DNA from: a virus
Virus record (IMG/VR): IMGVR_UViG_3300019886_000023
Location: 1 to 24,880 of that record
Reading direction: 5' to 3' (one strand)
Length of the DNA: 24,880 nt
Below, piece after piece: positions 1-8,802 of the stretch. How positions within the stretch are numbered: position 1 is the stretch's first letter; each line of letters begins with the position of its first letter. A model generated the notes under the pieces. The model made no database searches, was not told the origin of the DNA, and worked only from the letters and a program-made list of their open reading frames with translations. The position numbers and the translations under genes were made by a program.

Positions 1-744
1 GCGCGGCACAGGCCTGGCGGCATGCAGGGGCTGTTCGTCGTCGGCGGACTTGATCCTGCGCCGGAGAATTACACGGCGGTCGTCATCTTGGGGATCGATC
101 GCCAGACTACACGACGTTATGTGCTCGACGTGTGGACGATGCGTCAGGCATCTCCGCGCACGGTCCGCGAGACCGTCCAGGGCATGACTCAGAAGTACGG
201 GGTCATGGAGTGGCGGATCGAGGAGAACGGTTTGAACAAGTACATCAGCCAGGACGAGGACATGGTGCGGTGGCTGCGCGGCCGCGGGGTGACCGTCCAG
301 GGGCATGTGACCGGCCGCAACAAGTGGGACCCGATGTACGGGGTGGCGTCGATGGCGAACCTGTTCTACGGGCACGAGGGCGGCGGGTCTCTGATCGAGC
401 TGCCTTCCCCCCGCAACCATCCGGGCGCGGCGGTGCTGCGGGAGGAGCTGCTGTCATGGTTCCCGACCCCGTCGCAGGCGAAGATGCCGAAGCAGGACTG
501 CGTGATGGCACTTTGGTTCGCGGAGCTGAGGGCCAGGACGATCTGCGACCAGTTCGACCACGTGACCCACTTGGAGTCGGACATGCTGTCTCCGCTGGAC
601 CGGGAGGAGCAGATGACTGTGGACATGGACGCGTTCCTGGGGCAGCAGTCGGGCGGCTCCCAGTACATGATGATCGATGACTGGATGCGTGCCCAGCCGG
701 GCGCGGACCCTGCGTCTTCGTGGAGCTCCGGGACGTTCTGGTGA
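1..744 (+). CDS. terL: Terminase large subunit, C-terminal nuclease part (5' truncated by window)
   Basis: This is the end of the packaging motor ATPase/nuclease that cuts concatemeric phage DNA and drives it into the prohead. The frame is open from base 1, so the visible ATG at base 22 is probably internal and the ATPase half lies outside the window. Counting from that Met, the RNase H-like nuclease signature can be read: Asp11 in GGLDPAPENYTA, Glu67/68 in WRIEENG and Asp159 in PKQDCVMALWFAEL. These are spaced like the metal-binding acids of TerL nucleases. It is followed by a four-base GTGA overlap with the next gene and then the portal, the standard packaging order. The C-terminal 40 residues are hydrophilic and low in complexity. 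The family call is firm; the missing N-terminus cannot be assessed. Confidence 0.88.
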   Translation, partial: ARHRPGGMQGLFVVGGLDPAPENYTAVVILGIDRQTTRRYVLDVWTMRQASPRTVRETVQGMTQKYGVMEWRIEENGLNKYISQDEDMVRWLRGRGVTVQGHVTGRNKWDPMYGVASMANLFYGHEGGGSLIELPSPRNHPGAAVLREELLSWFPTPSQAKMPKQDCVMALWFAELRARTICDQFDHVTHLESDMLSPLDREEQMTVDMDAFLGQQSGGSQYMMIDDWMRAQPGADPASSWSSGTFW

Positions 745-926
745 CCGGCATTGCATGGCGCTGCCAGTTCTGCGGGGAGTGGGTGGCGCAGCCGTGGCTG
801 CCGCACCTGTCCGCGGGCGATGTGAGGAAGAACTTTGCACTGCAGGTCGACGCACACGTCGACTTCCACGTGGACCTCCTGGTGGAGGAGATAAGGGAGG
901 AGACCAGTGGCGAAGTCCCCGGCTGA
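741..926 (+). CDS. Small CxxC protein between terminase and portal
   Basis: This unassigned protein of 61 residues begins with GTG at 741, which overlaps the terminase stop as GTGA; a second GTG at 720 would add seven residues. I prefer 741 because of the four-base overlap typical of translational coupling. The N-terminus has a Cys pair in the context WRCQFCGEW, the shape of half a zinc knuckle, followed by His residues in the middle (HVDFHVD) and an acidic C-terminus. The last 20 bases overlap the portal start. CxxC microproteins are common next to actinophage terminase and portal genes, but I know of no established function. The frame is supported by tight packing and a coherent peptide, not by homology. 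Confidence 0.62.
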   Translation: MTGIAWRCQFCGEWVAQPWLPHLSAGDVRKNFALQVDAHVDFHVDLLVEEIREETSGEVPG

Positions 927-2793
927 CGTGGCACGCTACGTCAAGTCCCTGCAGATGCGCAACATGGCCCGCGATCAGCGGCTCGGCAACGTGCGCGCGG
1001 CCCGCGCGGGCGAGATCCAGCGGGTCATGCCCGGCATGCTCCCGGATGCGTGGCCGAGGCCGATCGTGAAGAACATCATCGACAACGCTGCGCGCATGTT
1101 CTCGGAGCAGGCCGGGGTGATGCCCCTGGTGTCCTGCACGGCCGGGGTGATGGTGTCGGACCGGCAGAAGAAGTACGCGCAGAAGCGCACCCTGATCGCG
1201 AATCACTACGTCGGCGAGTCGCGGCTGAAGAAGGCGCTCGTGGGGGCGATGGACTGGTACGACACGTACGGGTTCCTTCCGATCATCGCGGAGCCGCATT
1301 TCGGCGACGCGGAGTGCCAGCCCGGTCCGAGGATCCGGTTCGAGAACCCGCTGGGCTGCTACTACGATCTGGACGCGTACGGCAAGTGCAAGACGTTCGT
1401 GAAGGTGTACACGGAGGACGTGGGGGCTCTCGCGAAGCGTTTCCCGCACCTGGCGTCGAAGCTGGTCGATTCCCCGGACGAGCTGACCACGGGCCGCCAG
1501 CTCGAGATGGTCATGTACATGGACCACGAGCAGTCGCTGGTGTACCTGCCGGCGAAGAACAATCTGGTTGTGCTGCAGTTGGCGAACGCCATGGGCAAGC
1601 TCACGGTGGAGATCGCGGAGCGTGCCAGGTTCGACGGCGAGTCCAGGGGTTCGTACGACGACACGGTGTGGATCCATCTGGCGAAGGCCAGGTTCGCCCT
1701 GTACGGCCTGGAGGCCGCGAAGAAGTCCGTGTACGCCCCGCTGGCGATCCCGTCGGATGTGCAGTCTGTTCCGTTGGGCCCGGATGCGGTGATCCGCTCC
1801 AACACTCCGGAGAAGATCCGCAAGGTCGGTATGGAGATGTCTCCGGCGGCTTTCCAGGTCGGGCAGATGCTGGATGCGGAGGCTTCGCAGTCGGCGCGCC
1901 TGCCGGGTGTCGCGGAGGGCAAGTCTCCGGGTTCGATCGTCACCGGCAGTGCGGTGGACGCACTGAACGGCACCGTGGACCTGAAGGTGAAGACGGCGCA
2001 GGAGGCTGTGGGCTGGTCGCTGTCCGAGGTGCTCACGATGTGCTTCGAGATGGACGAGAAGTTTTGGCCGAACACGTCGCGCTACCTGCGGGTGAAGGTC
2101 AACGGGAACACCTATGAGGAGCAGTATGTCCCGTCGAAGGACATTGCTGGCGTCCATCAGGTGGATGTCACGTATGGCATGGCGGCGGGCATGGACCCGA
2201 ACCGGGCGCTCGTGTTCCTGCTCCAGCTGCGAGGAGACAAGGGGATCTCGCGGGACTTCATGCTGCGCAACATGCCATTTGATGTGAACATCGACCAGGA
2301 AATGGAGAAGGTCGACAACGAGGAGCTGGACGACGCCCTGAAGCAGGGTATCGCCGGGCTTGCGGGCGCGGTCCCCCAACTGGTTTTGGCGGGCCAGGAC
2401 CCGATGGATCTGATCGTGAAGTTGGCGGACATCGGCAAGCAGCGCGAGAAGGGCCTGTCTCTTCGCGACGCGGTCTTGAAGGCGTTCACCCCCAAGACCC
2501 CCCCGCCGGGCTCTGTGCCTCCTGGTGCGGCCGATCAGCAGCAGCCTCCGGGCGGCGCTGGCCCCGGTATGCAGGCACCCGGCGGGGGCGCTCCTCCTGG
2601 CCCCGGGCAGGCCCCTGGCGGGCCTCCTGGGGGCCCCGGCGGAGGCGGCCTGCCTCCCGGTGCAGGCGCCCCGGGCCAGGCGAGCCCGGGCCAGGCTGGC
2701 GGCCCGGACGTGATGCAGATGTTGGCGAGCCTCAGCGGCGGCGGTAGTCCGACCCTCGGTGCGAGGGTCTCACGGAAGGTGGGCGGTCCCTGA
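907..2793 (+). CDS. Portal protein
   Basis: This 628-residue protein is the right size and in the right place, directly after the terminase, for the dodecameric portal at the unique capsid vertex, which serves as DNA channel and tail attachment site. It starts at GTG 907, preceded by a strong purine-rich site (AGGGAGGAG, 894-902). The N-terminal helical region around residues 40-70 (RPIVKNIIDNAARMFSEQ) and the following beta-rich stretch (RFENPLGCYYDLD near residue 143) resemble actinophage portals. The helical central part ends near residue 535. The last 90 or so residues are almost entirely Pro, Gly, Ala and Gln, a disordered tail probably facing the capsid interior. It overlaps genes on both sides, by 20 bases upstream and one base downstream. 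Confidence 0.82.
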   Translation: MAKSPADVARYVKSLQMRNMARDQRLGNVRAARAGEIQRVMPGMLPDAWPRPIVKNIIDNAARMFSEQAGVMPLVSCTAGVMVSDRQKKYAQKRTLIANHYVGESRLKKALVGAMDWYDTYGFLPIIAEPHFGDAECQPGPRIRFENPLGCYYDLDAYGKCKTFVKVYTEDVGALAKRFPHLASKLVDSPDELTTGRQLEMVMYMDHEQSLVYLPAKNNLVVLQLANAMGKLTVEIAERARFDGESRGSYDDTVWIHLAKARFALYGLEAAKKSVYAPLAIPSDVQSVPLGPDAVIRSNTPEKIRKVGMEMSPAAFQVGQMLDAEASQSARLPGVAEGKSPGSIVTGSAVDALNGTVDLKVKTAQEAVGWSLSEVLTMCFEMDEKFWPNTSRYLRVKVNGNTYEEQYVPSKDIAGVHQVDVTYGMAAGMDPNRALVFLLQLRGDKGISRDFMLRNMPFDVNIDQEMEKVDNEELDDALKQGIAGLAGAVPQLVLAGQDPMDLIVKLADIGKQREKGLSLRDAVLKAFTPKTPPPGSVPPGAADQQQPPGGAGPGMQAPGGGAPPGPGQAPGGPPGGPGGGGLPPGAGAPGQASPGQAGGPDVMQMLASLSGGGSPTLGARVSRKVGGP

Positions 2794-3017
2794 TGGCCGA
2801 GATCCTGTTGGAGGACCTGAAGGCCGCCCTGGCGGCCGAGGGGCACAAGTTCAAGGAAGACGTGATCGACCGCGTGTTCCGCAAGCTGGCGAACCCGTCC
2901 GGGTGCCACTACTGCGGGTCGAACACGATGGTCGGCGTCGCTTCCGCAACGAAGATCGTCACTGCTTGCTGCAACACGAAGGTCGCCGACGTGGCGCCCG
3001 AACCGAAGGGAACCTGA
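2793..3017 (+). CDS. Small zinc-ribbon-like protein
   Basis: This 74-residue protein starts on the ATG that overlaps the portal stop (TGATG), with GGAAGGTGGG upstream. The first 33 residues look helical and charged. The second half carries CHYCG (Cys38, Cys41) and ACCN (Cys59, Cys60), a spacing consistent with a small four-cysteine zinc ribbon. No catalytic motif is visible. Its role is unknown; the position suggests a head-associated or packaging accessory protein. The coding call is supported by one-base coupling, a clean RBS and a sensible composition. Confidence 0.72.
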   Translation: MAEILLEDLKAALAAEGHKFKEDVIDRVFRKLANPSGCHYCGSNTMVGVASATKIVTACCNTKVADVAPEPKGT

Positions 3018-3018
3018 C

Positions 3019-3279
3019 ATGGCCGGTGGTACCGAGTTCAAGCAGCCGAACTACGGCGACGCGATCCCCCCGACTCCGGTGCGGCAGGGCGGGCACGCGG
3101 AGCCGAACTACGTCGACGAGCACACCTTCGAGTCCGGGCAGGCCCCGGATGCCCGCGCCCCGATCGAGTCGGACTGGATGGGCATGGTCAACACCAACGG
3201 CCTGAACGGCGGCCCGGTCGACGGGTTCCACACCGACGGCGTCGGCGGCAGCTTCAACCCGGGCAACGCCAAGTCCTAG
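3019..3279 (+). CDS. Hypothetical small protein, Gly/Pro/Asn-rich
   Basis: This 86-residue product starts one base after the previous stop, with GAAGGGA about ten bases upstream. It has no predicted membrane segment or long helix. It is rich in Gly, Pro, Asn and Asp (for example FKQPNYGDAIPPTP and GLNGGPVDGFHTDG), as in extended or disordered virion accessory proteins. I do not recognise a family. The gene sits between the portal and the ejection-type genes on the same strand without a break, so a structural or assembly role is plausible but unproven. Confidence 0.65.
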   Translation: MAGGTEFKQPNYGDAIPPTPVRQGGHAEPNYVDEHTFESGQAPDARAPIESDWMGMVNTNGLNGGPVDGFHTDGVGGSFNPGNAKS

Positions 3280-3296
3280 AACCGCTGGAGGGGTCC

Positions 3297-3584
3297 ATGT
3301 CCTACGACGACGACGACGCGGCACTTGACGACCCGGTTTTTGCGCGCATGGTTCCCCGCAGGTTCAACCGGTGGATCTTTGCGACGATCGCGTGCGAGCT
3401 GGCGACGAACGTGACGCGCGCCGCGGCGGACGCCCTGGCCGACCTGACGACGGTGTTCTCGCAGCAGTGGAACTACGCGGACGACCAGCAGAAGTTCCGT
3501 GCCGAGATCGGCCGGGACCTGGAGGCGCTCGACGGCGGTTTCGAGGTCGAGTGGGCGGAGGACCCCGATGCCTGCTCCGAGTAG
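3297..3584 (+). CDS. Hypothetical small acidic protein
   Basis: This 95-residue protein starts at an ATG with a strong RBS (GGAGGGGT, six or seven bases upstream). It opens with a run of aspartates (SYDDDDAALDD), followed by a helical region around residues 20-60 (RWIFATIACELATNVTRAAA) and an acidic C-terminus. The hydrophobic stretch is too interrupted by charge to be a convincing membrane segment. Its end overlaps the next gene by 17 bases. I recognise no family; the context suggests a head or neck accessory protein. Confidence 0.68.
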   Translation: MSYDDDDAALDDPVFARMVPRRFNRWIFATIACELATNVTRAAADALADLTTVFSQQWNYADDQQKFRAEIGRDLEALDGGFEVEWAEDPDACSE

Positions 3585-4110
3585 TCCCGCACCCGCCTCC
3601 GGGCCCGGTGCGCTCAGCAAGCGTACGGACGGCGGTCCGGCGCAGAAGCTGGCCGCGCTGCCGGATGCGAAGTACGGGGAGAACGCCACGTACATGGGGG
3701 ACCAGCGCGGGGCGCCTCTGGCGCAGACCCCGACACCGCCCGCTACGGCGCCCCCTACGGGGGGCCCTGGTCCGCAGCAGCCGAATCCGGCGATGCAGAA
3801 CGTGGTGCCCCTGGATGCGCCTACGCAGCGCCCGGGGGAGCCGGTGACGTCCGGCGCGGACCTTGGTGCGGGCCCGGATTCGTCGGCGCTGGGCATCGCG
3901 CCACAGCAGGTCGAGTCGCAGGACATGAACAACATCGGGCAGTACCTGTCCGTGCTCAAGTTCGTGTCGAACCTGCCCAACGCTTCACCTGGTTCGCGGA
4001 TGCTCGTGAACCTGCTCCAGGCCAATCAGGGACCGCCTAGCGGGCCCTCTCAGGGGCCCGGGGCGCAGCCGCAACCCCAGCCTCCGATGGGCGGTCCTTC
4101 CGCCCAGTAG
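3568..4110 (+). CDS. Pro/Gln/Gly-rich virion-associated protein
   Basis: This 180-residue product starts at ATG 3568, chosen over upstream codons in the same frame because GGAGGA lies five bases before it and the upstream extension reads as an Arg-rich shadow of the preceding gene. The first 110 residues are low-complexity Pro, Ala, Gly and Gln. A short helical island follows (MNNIGQYLSVLKFVSNLPNA, then MLVNLLQANQG), and the tail is again Pro/Gln-rich. This layout suggests a flexible linker with one binding helix. It ends in TAG, after which the same frame stays open for 63 more codons to the next stop, covered by the next gene. The function is unknown. Confidence 0.68.
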   Translation: MPAPSSPAPASGPGALSKRTDGGPAQKLAALPDAKYGENATYMGDQRGAPLAQTPTPPATAPPTGGPGPQQPNPAMQNVVPLDAPTQRPGEPVTSGADLGAGPDSSALGIAPQQVESQDMNNIGQYLSVLKFVSNLPNASPGSRMLVNLLQANQGPPSGPSQGPGAQPQPQPPMGGPSAQ

Positions 4111-4125
4111 TGGAAGAAGACCTTC

Positions 4126-4302
4126 GTGGCCGCGACGCCGAACTCTCTCGCCAACCTTCTGGGCAACCTCCTGTACAAGATCCAGGGGGACCCGGCTACC
4201 GCCCAGCTCGGCAAAGGCGCGGGAATGATCTTCGATCTGGCGGCGAACGCCCCCGTCGGGCTCGCCCAGAACGTCCCCCACTACGTGCACGAGGCGGCGT
4301 AG
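4126..4302 (+). CDS. 58-residue small protein (GTG start), helical
   Basis: This short gene is easy to miss because of its size and GTG start. GGAAGAAG (4112-4119) lies six bases before GTG 4126, and the stop TAG is one base before the ATG of the giant gene. The peptide reads naturally, with amphipathic helices (SLANLLGNLLYKIQG, then GMIFDLAANAPVGLAQN) and an ending in HEAA. It lies in the same frame as the preceding gene, directly downstream of its amber codon, so it could also be appended to that protein by readthrough. An overlapping open frame from base 4110 gives an Arg/Pro-rich shadow and was not chosen. The role is unknown; it may pair with the neighbouring 1496-residue protein. Confidence 0.68.
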   Translation: MAATPNSLANLLGNLLYKIQGDPATAQLGKGAGMIFDLAANAPVGLAQNVPHYVHEAA

Positions 4303-4303
4303 C

Positions 4304-7300
4304 ATGGGCGGCTGGGGCTGGAATCCGCTCAGCGACATCGAGAAGGCCGCCGGGGACGCTTCGTCGTTCGTCGGCAGAGACGTGGTCGCGAAGATCCCCG
4401 GCGGCACCGCCGTGGCGAACGCGCTCAACGTCCCGTACACGTACCTGATCTCCCGGCCGATCACCACGTTCGAGAACGTCGTCAACGAGAACACGTTCCA
4501 GGCGATCAAGCACAACGACGTGTCGGCGGGCGGCGGCGGGCCGATGGGCCTGTTCTCCGCGCACAACTGGCGCGAGGCGTGGGACAACTCCGAACACGAG
4601 TCCCCCGGGCAGGGCCTGGTCATCGGATTCAACAACACGATCAACCACAAGGGTGCGATCGACCCGTACAACCAGGCTGCCCGCGACAGCTTCTTCCAAA
4701 ACAACTCCGTGGCCGGGGTGGCGTCCGGGACGCTCGACGCGGGCGCCAGGGTCATGGACCCGGCGAGCCTTGTCGGCAAGGCCGCCTCCGCCAAGGTCGG
4801 CGACGCGCTCAAGGGCAAAGTCACACCCAAGTCCAGTATCGACGATGTCATCGCGCACCCGAAGACCCAGGCCTTCATCCAGAAGGTCCCGGACATGTCG
4901 TTCAGCCAGCTGGCGAACTCGGCGATCCTGAAGGCGTCCCCGCAGCGCTTCCGGGCCGCGGCACTGCTGTCGAACGCGAAGAACGCGGCGCAGGCCGAGT
5001 CCCTGATGCGCATCGGGTTCGGCGACATGGACGAGTATGAGAAGGTCGGCGCGGACGCGCACGCCCTCGCCCAGGCGAAGCAGGGCCTGTCGGACGCCTC
5101 ACAGGGCACCCCGGCGATCGACGGCATCCCGGACGAGCTGGCGTCCATGCGCATCGCGCAGGTCGTCGACAACATGGACCTGGACCTGAAGTCGAACCTG
5201 ATCGACCTGGATACTGAGGGCCTGTCGAAGTTCAGCGTCGACTCGGGTAAGGTCGTCACGAACATGGCTCAGCGCTCGCTGCAGGCGAACGTGGACACGC
5301 TGCGTTCCGCGCAGGAGCTTTTCCAGCAGATGAAGGGCCGCTCCCGGCAGGGCGGCCTGTCCGGCGGGCAGTTGGGCGATTGGCGCGCGGCGAAGAGTAT
5401 CGCCAACTCGAACGCCACCACGCTGGGGTCGGTGTACGACCCGGGCACGGTGATGTCGGTGATCAAGAACCATGTGACGGACCCGATGATCCGCGTGTAC
5501 CACACGCTGAACGACCGCGCCTACCAGTCGCTGAACGACCCGCGGCCGACGAAGTACGTCGACTTCACCCGGGACGACTCGGTGAACAACGTGCGGGCGC
5601 TGCTGAACACGTATCCGTCGCTGCTGCCCGCCGACCGCGAGGCTATGGCCGCGAAGTATGCCGGGGCGGATCAGGCCGGGCGGCAGCGGGTGTTCAACGA
5701 CATCGAGAAGAAGGCGATCACGCAGACCGCAGCGGCCCACGGGGTGTCGGCGGATCATGCGCTGGCCATCTACCGGGAGTCTGCGACCCGCCGCGGGGCC
5801 TACCTGCAGAACGTGAAGAACCGCGCCTACGGCTCCCTGCAGGACGCCGACGGTGGTGACCTGGGGTCCGCGCACGTCCCGGGGGACTCGGGGCATGTGG
5901 TCACGGACGCGTACCTGGACACGCAGATCGCCCGCGGGGCGATGCCGTTTCTGGACGGCCGGGACCTGGATCTGGCCCTGTCCCGCATGGACGAGGCCGG
6001 GATCACGGCGAAGCTGCACCATTTCGGCGAGGCCGGGGGGCGCATCGCCAACGAGATGTTGGACAAGGTTTACGGGGTGTGGAAGCCTCTTGTGCTGCTG
6101 ACGGGGCACCGCGCCTACAACCATGTGGGCGATGATGCGCTGCGTTCGCTGTCGAAGCTGGGAGCGCTGGCGACGGTCGGCAACGTGGTGGAGGGTGCGG
6201 GCAACTTCCTGCGGAACCGGGTCAGCCGGTTCACTCCGTCGCACTGGGTGCGCAACGTCCAGGCCGCGCACGACACGCAGGTCGGTGATTTGAAGGCGGC
6301 GTTCCACGCCACGGTGGCCAGGCACAACGCTCAGAACCAGGCTTTGGCGGCCGGGGTGCATGTGGATCCGGCGAACCGGGTCGGCCCGGCCGAGGTGGGT
6401 TCCGCGCTGAAGGCGTACAGGGACACGCGTGACGCCGGTCCTCAGTTCGTGCAGCCGAAGAACCGGTTGGGGCAGGGTACTATCCGTGTGCCGGGTACGT
6501 CCATGTCGGTTCCGGATTTGTTCGGCGGTGCGGATGCGGAGTATCTGCGCAAGGTGCTGTCGTCGGATTCGACGTTCAACGATCTGTTCGATGATCATTC
6601 GAAGAACGACTTCAACTCGCTGATGGCCGCTACCGACCACGACATGATTACTGCGCGTGACGGCGCGAAGGTGCATGCGAACGCGATCATCCGGTACGTG
6701 AACAACCAGTTGCGCAACGACGCGGTGGCGAAGAGGCTGCTGAACGGCGAGAACGAGCACGCGGTACGCGGCTGGATGCTGAAGACCCCGGAGGGGCAGG
6801 CCCGCATGCGGGCGCTGCACCTGGGGGAGCCGATGGACAACATCGAGATGATCCACGACATGATCACGAAGTTCCTTCCGTCGAACACGCTGAAGCGCGC
6901 CGCAATGGACGGCAAGTTCTCGGCGAAGCACATCGAACAGCAGTGGCCGTCACCGTCTTCCCGCCCGGAGGTCTCCGGGAACCTGGCGCTGCTGGCGCAC
7001 GGCGGTTCACCGGCGACGGGGTACCTGAAGCACGTCACGGGCAAGATCATGAAACTGACCGGTACGATGCCGGACGACATCCTGGTCAGGCATCCGTTGG
7101 CGAACACCCTGTACAAGGGCAACTTCATCGACAACATCAAGCAGATCCAGGCGCAGCGCGGCGAACACGCCCTGCTGTCGCAGGCGGACCTGGACCTGGC
7201 CCGGAAGTCTTCACTGGGGCAGGCCCGGGAGACGATGAGGAACCTGATCTACGACACGTCGCGGTTCACGTCGGCGGGTTCGACCCTGCGGTTCGTCAGC

Positions 7301-8794
7301 CCGTTCTTCAACGCCTGGCACAACGCCATCACGTCGTGGACGCACCTGATCGCGGAGAACCCGCAGCTGGTCGCCCGCGGAGTGCAGGCGAAGCGGGCGC
7401 TGTGGAACTCGCCGATGGCCGTGGACGCGTCGACGGGGCAGCGCGCGAACAGCGGGACGTCTCTGGACAACCTGGCGTTCGTCATGCATCTTCCGTCGGG
7501 TTTGGCGAAGAGCCTGGGCATGGGGTCGGACAACTATATTCCGATCGCGGCCTCGACGCTGATCTCCCCGACGTACGCGGACTCGATCGGCAACCCCGGG
7601 TTCGGTCCGCTGGTGACGGTTCCCGTCAACCAGCTGGTGAAGAACCATCCCGGATTGTTGGACAACCATCTGGCGCAGATGGTGACCGGCGGCAGGGTGT
7701 CGCAGAACAGTTTCGCGTCCGTGATCCCCTCCGGGGTGACCGACTTGCAGAACCTCGGCGGCATCCTGGGGATCTCCGGCAACCCCGACGACGTCAACAG
7801 CCGGGCGTCTCTGCAGTGGACCCTGTACCAGGAGCAGTACTACGATTTCCTGAACGGCAAACGGCAGGCTCCGCCGAAGTGGGCCGACGTCAGCAAGCAG
7901 GCGTCGTGGCTGACGGTCGTCGGGTCGCTGGCGAACCGGGTGCTGCCGTTGGGGTACAAGCCGCGGGGGGACCATCAGTTCCTGGTGGACCAGTACAAGC
8001 AGATGCTGGATGCCGATCCGAAAAACGCGCAGCAGAACTTCTACGACAAGTACGGTTCTGCGGGGTTCATGTTCACGCAGTCGCTGTCTCAGAACAAGAC
8101 GGTGAACGGCGACCCGGGGATTCCGGCTACGGTCGGCGCGACGGAGGCGTACAAGCGCTATTCGGCGGTCATCAAGGAGAACCCGGAGTTGGCGGCGGTC
8201 GTGGTGGGGCCGGAGGGTGACGGCAGTTTCAACGACGCGGCGTACCAGTGGGAGAAGGCGAACGGCCTGCGTTCGTCTCTTTCTCCGCAGGACGCGGCGA
8301 AGATGGAGCAGCAGAACTTGGGCTGGACCCAGTACGCGAAGATCATGTCGAACCTGAACTACCAGGTGCAGGCGCGCGGGCTGACCAGCATCAACCAGTC
8401 CGGGGCGAAGGACCTGGCGGGTGTCAAGAAGGCGTTCGTGGACGCCACCGGCGACCAGACGTCCCAGTACTACAATCCGGCGTTCTATGCGGCCTACAGC
8501 GGCTACAACCAGGGCGACTACGACGTGCGCATCCAGGGCATCCAGAAGATCGCCCAGGATCCGGCGCTGCTGTCGAACCCGGCACGCAGCGATATCCGGT
8601 CGTTGAACGCCTATTTCCAGTTGAGGGACCAGGCCCGGTCGTATATGGCGCCGGGTTCGACGGTCGGCGCGACGAAGAACCAGGGCGCCAAGGACTGGTT
8701 CGACTACCAGGTGGCGCAGCTCATCCAGTCTGACACGAAGTTCGGGCCGCTCTACGAACGGTATCTGGCCAAAGACGATCTCAAGCAGCCGTAG
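4304..8794 (+). CDS. Giant internal virion / DNA-ejection-type protein (1496 aa)
   Basis: At 1496 residues this is the largest product in the window. It starts with MGGWGWNPLSDIEKAAGD, which lacks a signal peptide. The protein is mainly helical, with no long coiled-coil repeat or periodic tape-measure pattern. Recognisable blocks include WKPLVLLTGHRAYNHVGDDA (about residues 595-615) and RFVSPFFNAWHNAITSWTHL (about residues 995-1015). They resemble segments I associate with large actinophage minor-capsid or internal virion proteins. I see no confident catalytic motif. Position between portal and wall-hydrolase genes, great length and absence of other tail-length genes point to an internal protein ejected with DNA, analogous in role to T7 gp16. 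A MuF-like minor capsid protein is the main alternative. Coding is certain; the function is inferred. Confidence 0.75.
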   Translation: MGGWGWNPLSDIEKAAGDASSFVGRDVVAKIPGGTAVANALNVPYTYLISRPITTFENVVNENTFQAIKHNDVSAGGGGPMGLFSAHNWREAWDNSEHESPGQGLVIGFNNTINHKGAIDPYNQAARDSFFQNNSVAGVASGTLDAGARVMDPASLVGKAASAKVGDALKGKVTPKSSIDDVIAHPKTQAFIQKVPDMSFSQLANSAILKASPQRFRAAALLSNAKNAAQAESLMRIGFGDMDEYEKVGADAHALAQAKQGLSDASQGTPAIDGIPDELASMRIAQVVDNMDLDLKSNLIDLDTEGLSKFSVDSGKVVTNMAQRSLQANVDTLRSAQELFQQMKGRSRQGGLSGGQLGDWRAAKSIANSNATTLGSVYDPGTVMSVIKNHVTDPMIRVYHTLNDRAYQSLNDPRPTKYVDFTRDDSVNNVRALLNTYPSLLPADREAMAAKYAGADQAGRQRVFNDIEKKAITQTAAAHGVSADHALAIYRESATRRGAYLQNVKNRAYGSLQDADGGDLGSAHVPGDSGHVVTDAYLDTQIARGAMPFLDGRDLDLALSRMDEAGITAKLHHFGEAGGRIANEMLDKVYGVWKPLVLLTGHRAYNHVGDDALRSLSKLGALATVGNVVEGAGNFLRNRVSRFTPSHWVRNVQAAHDTQVGDLKAAFHATVARHNAQNQALAAGVHVDPANRVGPAEVGSALKAYRDTRDAGPQFVQPKNRLGQGTIRVPGTSMSVPDLFGGADAEYLRKVLSSDSTFNDLFDDHSKNDFNSLMAATDHDMITARDGAKVHANAIIRYVNNQLRNDAVAKRLLNGENEHAVRGWMLKTPEGQARMRALHLGEPMDNIEMIHDMITKFLPSNTLKRAAMDGKFSAKHIEQQWPSPSSRPEVSGNLALLAHGGSPATGYLKHVTGKIMKLTGTMPDDILVRHPLANTLYKGNFIDNIKQIQAQRGEHALLSQADLDLARKSSLGQARETMRNLIYDTSRFTSAGSTLRFVSPFFNAWHNAITSWTHLIAENPQLVARGVQAKRALWNSPMAVDASTGQRANSGTSLDNLAFVMHLPSGLAKSLGMGSDNYIPIAASTLISPTYADSIGNPGFGPLVTVPVNQLVKNHPGLLDNHLAQMVTGGRVSQNSFASVIPSGVTDLQNLGGILGISGNPDDVNSRASLQWTLYQEQYYDFLNGKRQAPPKWADVSKQASWLTVVGSLANRVLPLGYKPRGDHQFLVDQYKQMLDADPKNAQQNFYDKYGSAGFMFTQSLSQNKTVNGDPGIPATVGATEAYKRYSAVIKENPELAAVVVGPEGDGSFNDAAYQWEKANGLRSSLSPQDAAKMEQQNLGWTQYAKIMSNLNYQVQARGLTSINQSGAKDLAGVKKAFVDATGDQTSQYYNPAFYAAYSGYNQGDYDVRIQGIQKIAQDPALLSNPARSDIRSLNAYFQLRDQARSYMAPGSTVGATKNQGAKDWFDYQVAQLIQSDTKFGPLYERYLAKDDLKQP

Positions 8795-8802
8795 GGGGCG
8801 AC

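Noticed and set aside
454-2379. Long - strand open frame opposite terminase and portal
   Set aside because: It is Arg/His-rich with no motif or RBS context and lies fully antisense to recognised genes.
2500-2740. Tandem Pro/Gly codons at the portal end as a DNA repeat array
   Set aside because: The repeats are irregular and explained by a low-complexity protein tail. There is no fixed unit as in a CRISPR or minisatellite.
4039-4062. GC-only inverted repeat (CGGGCCC ... GGGCCCG)
   Set aside because: It lies in a Pro/Gly-coding stretch where CCC/GGG runs are forced by composition.
4110-4448. + strand frame from GTG 4110 running into the giant gene
   Set aside because: The peptide is Arg/Pro-rich, and the alternative frame at 4126-4302 gives a natural helical peptide with a good RBS.
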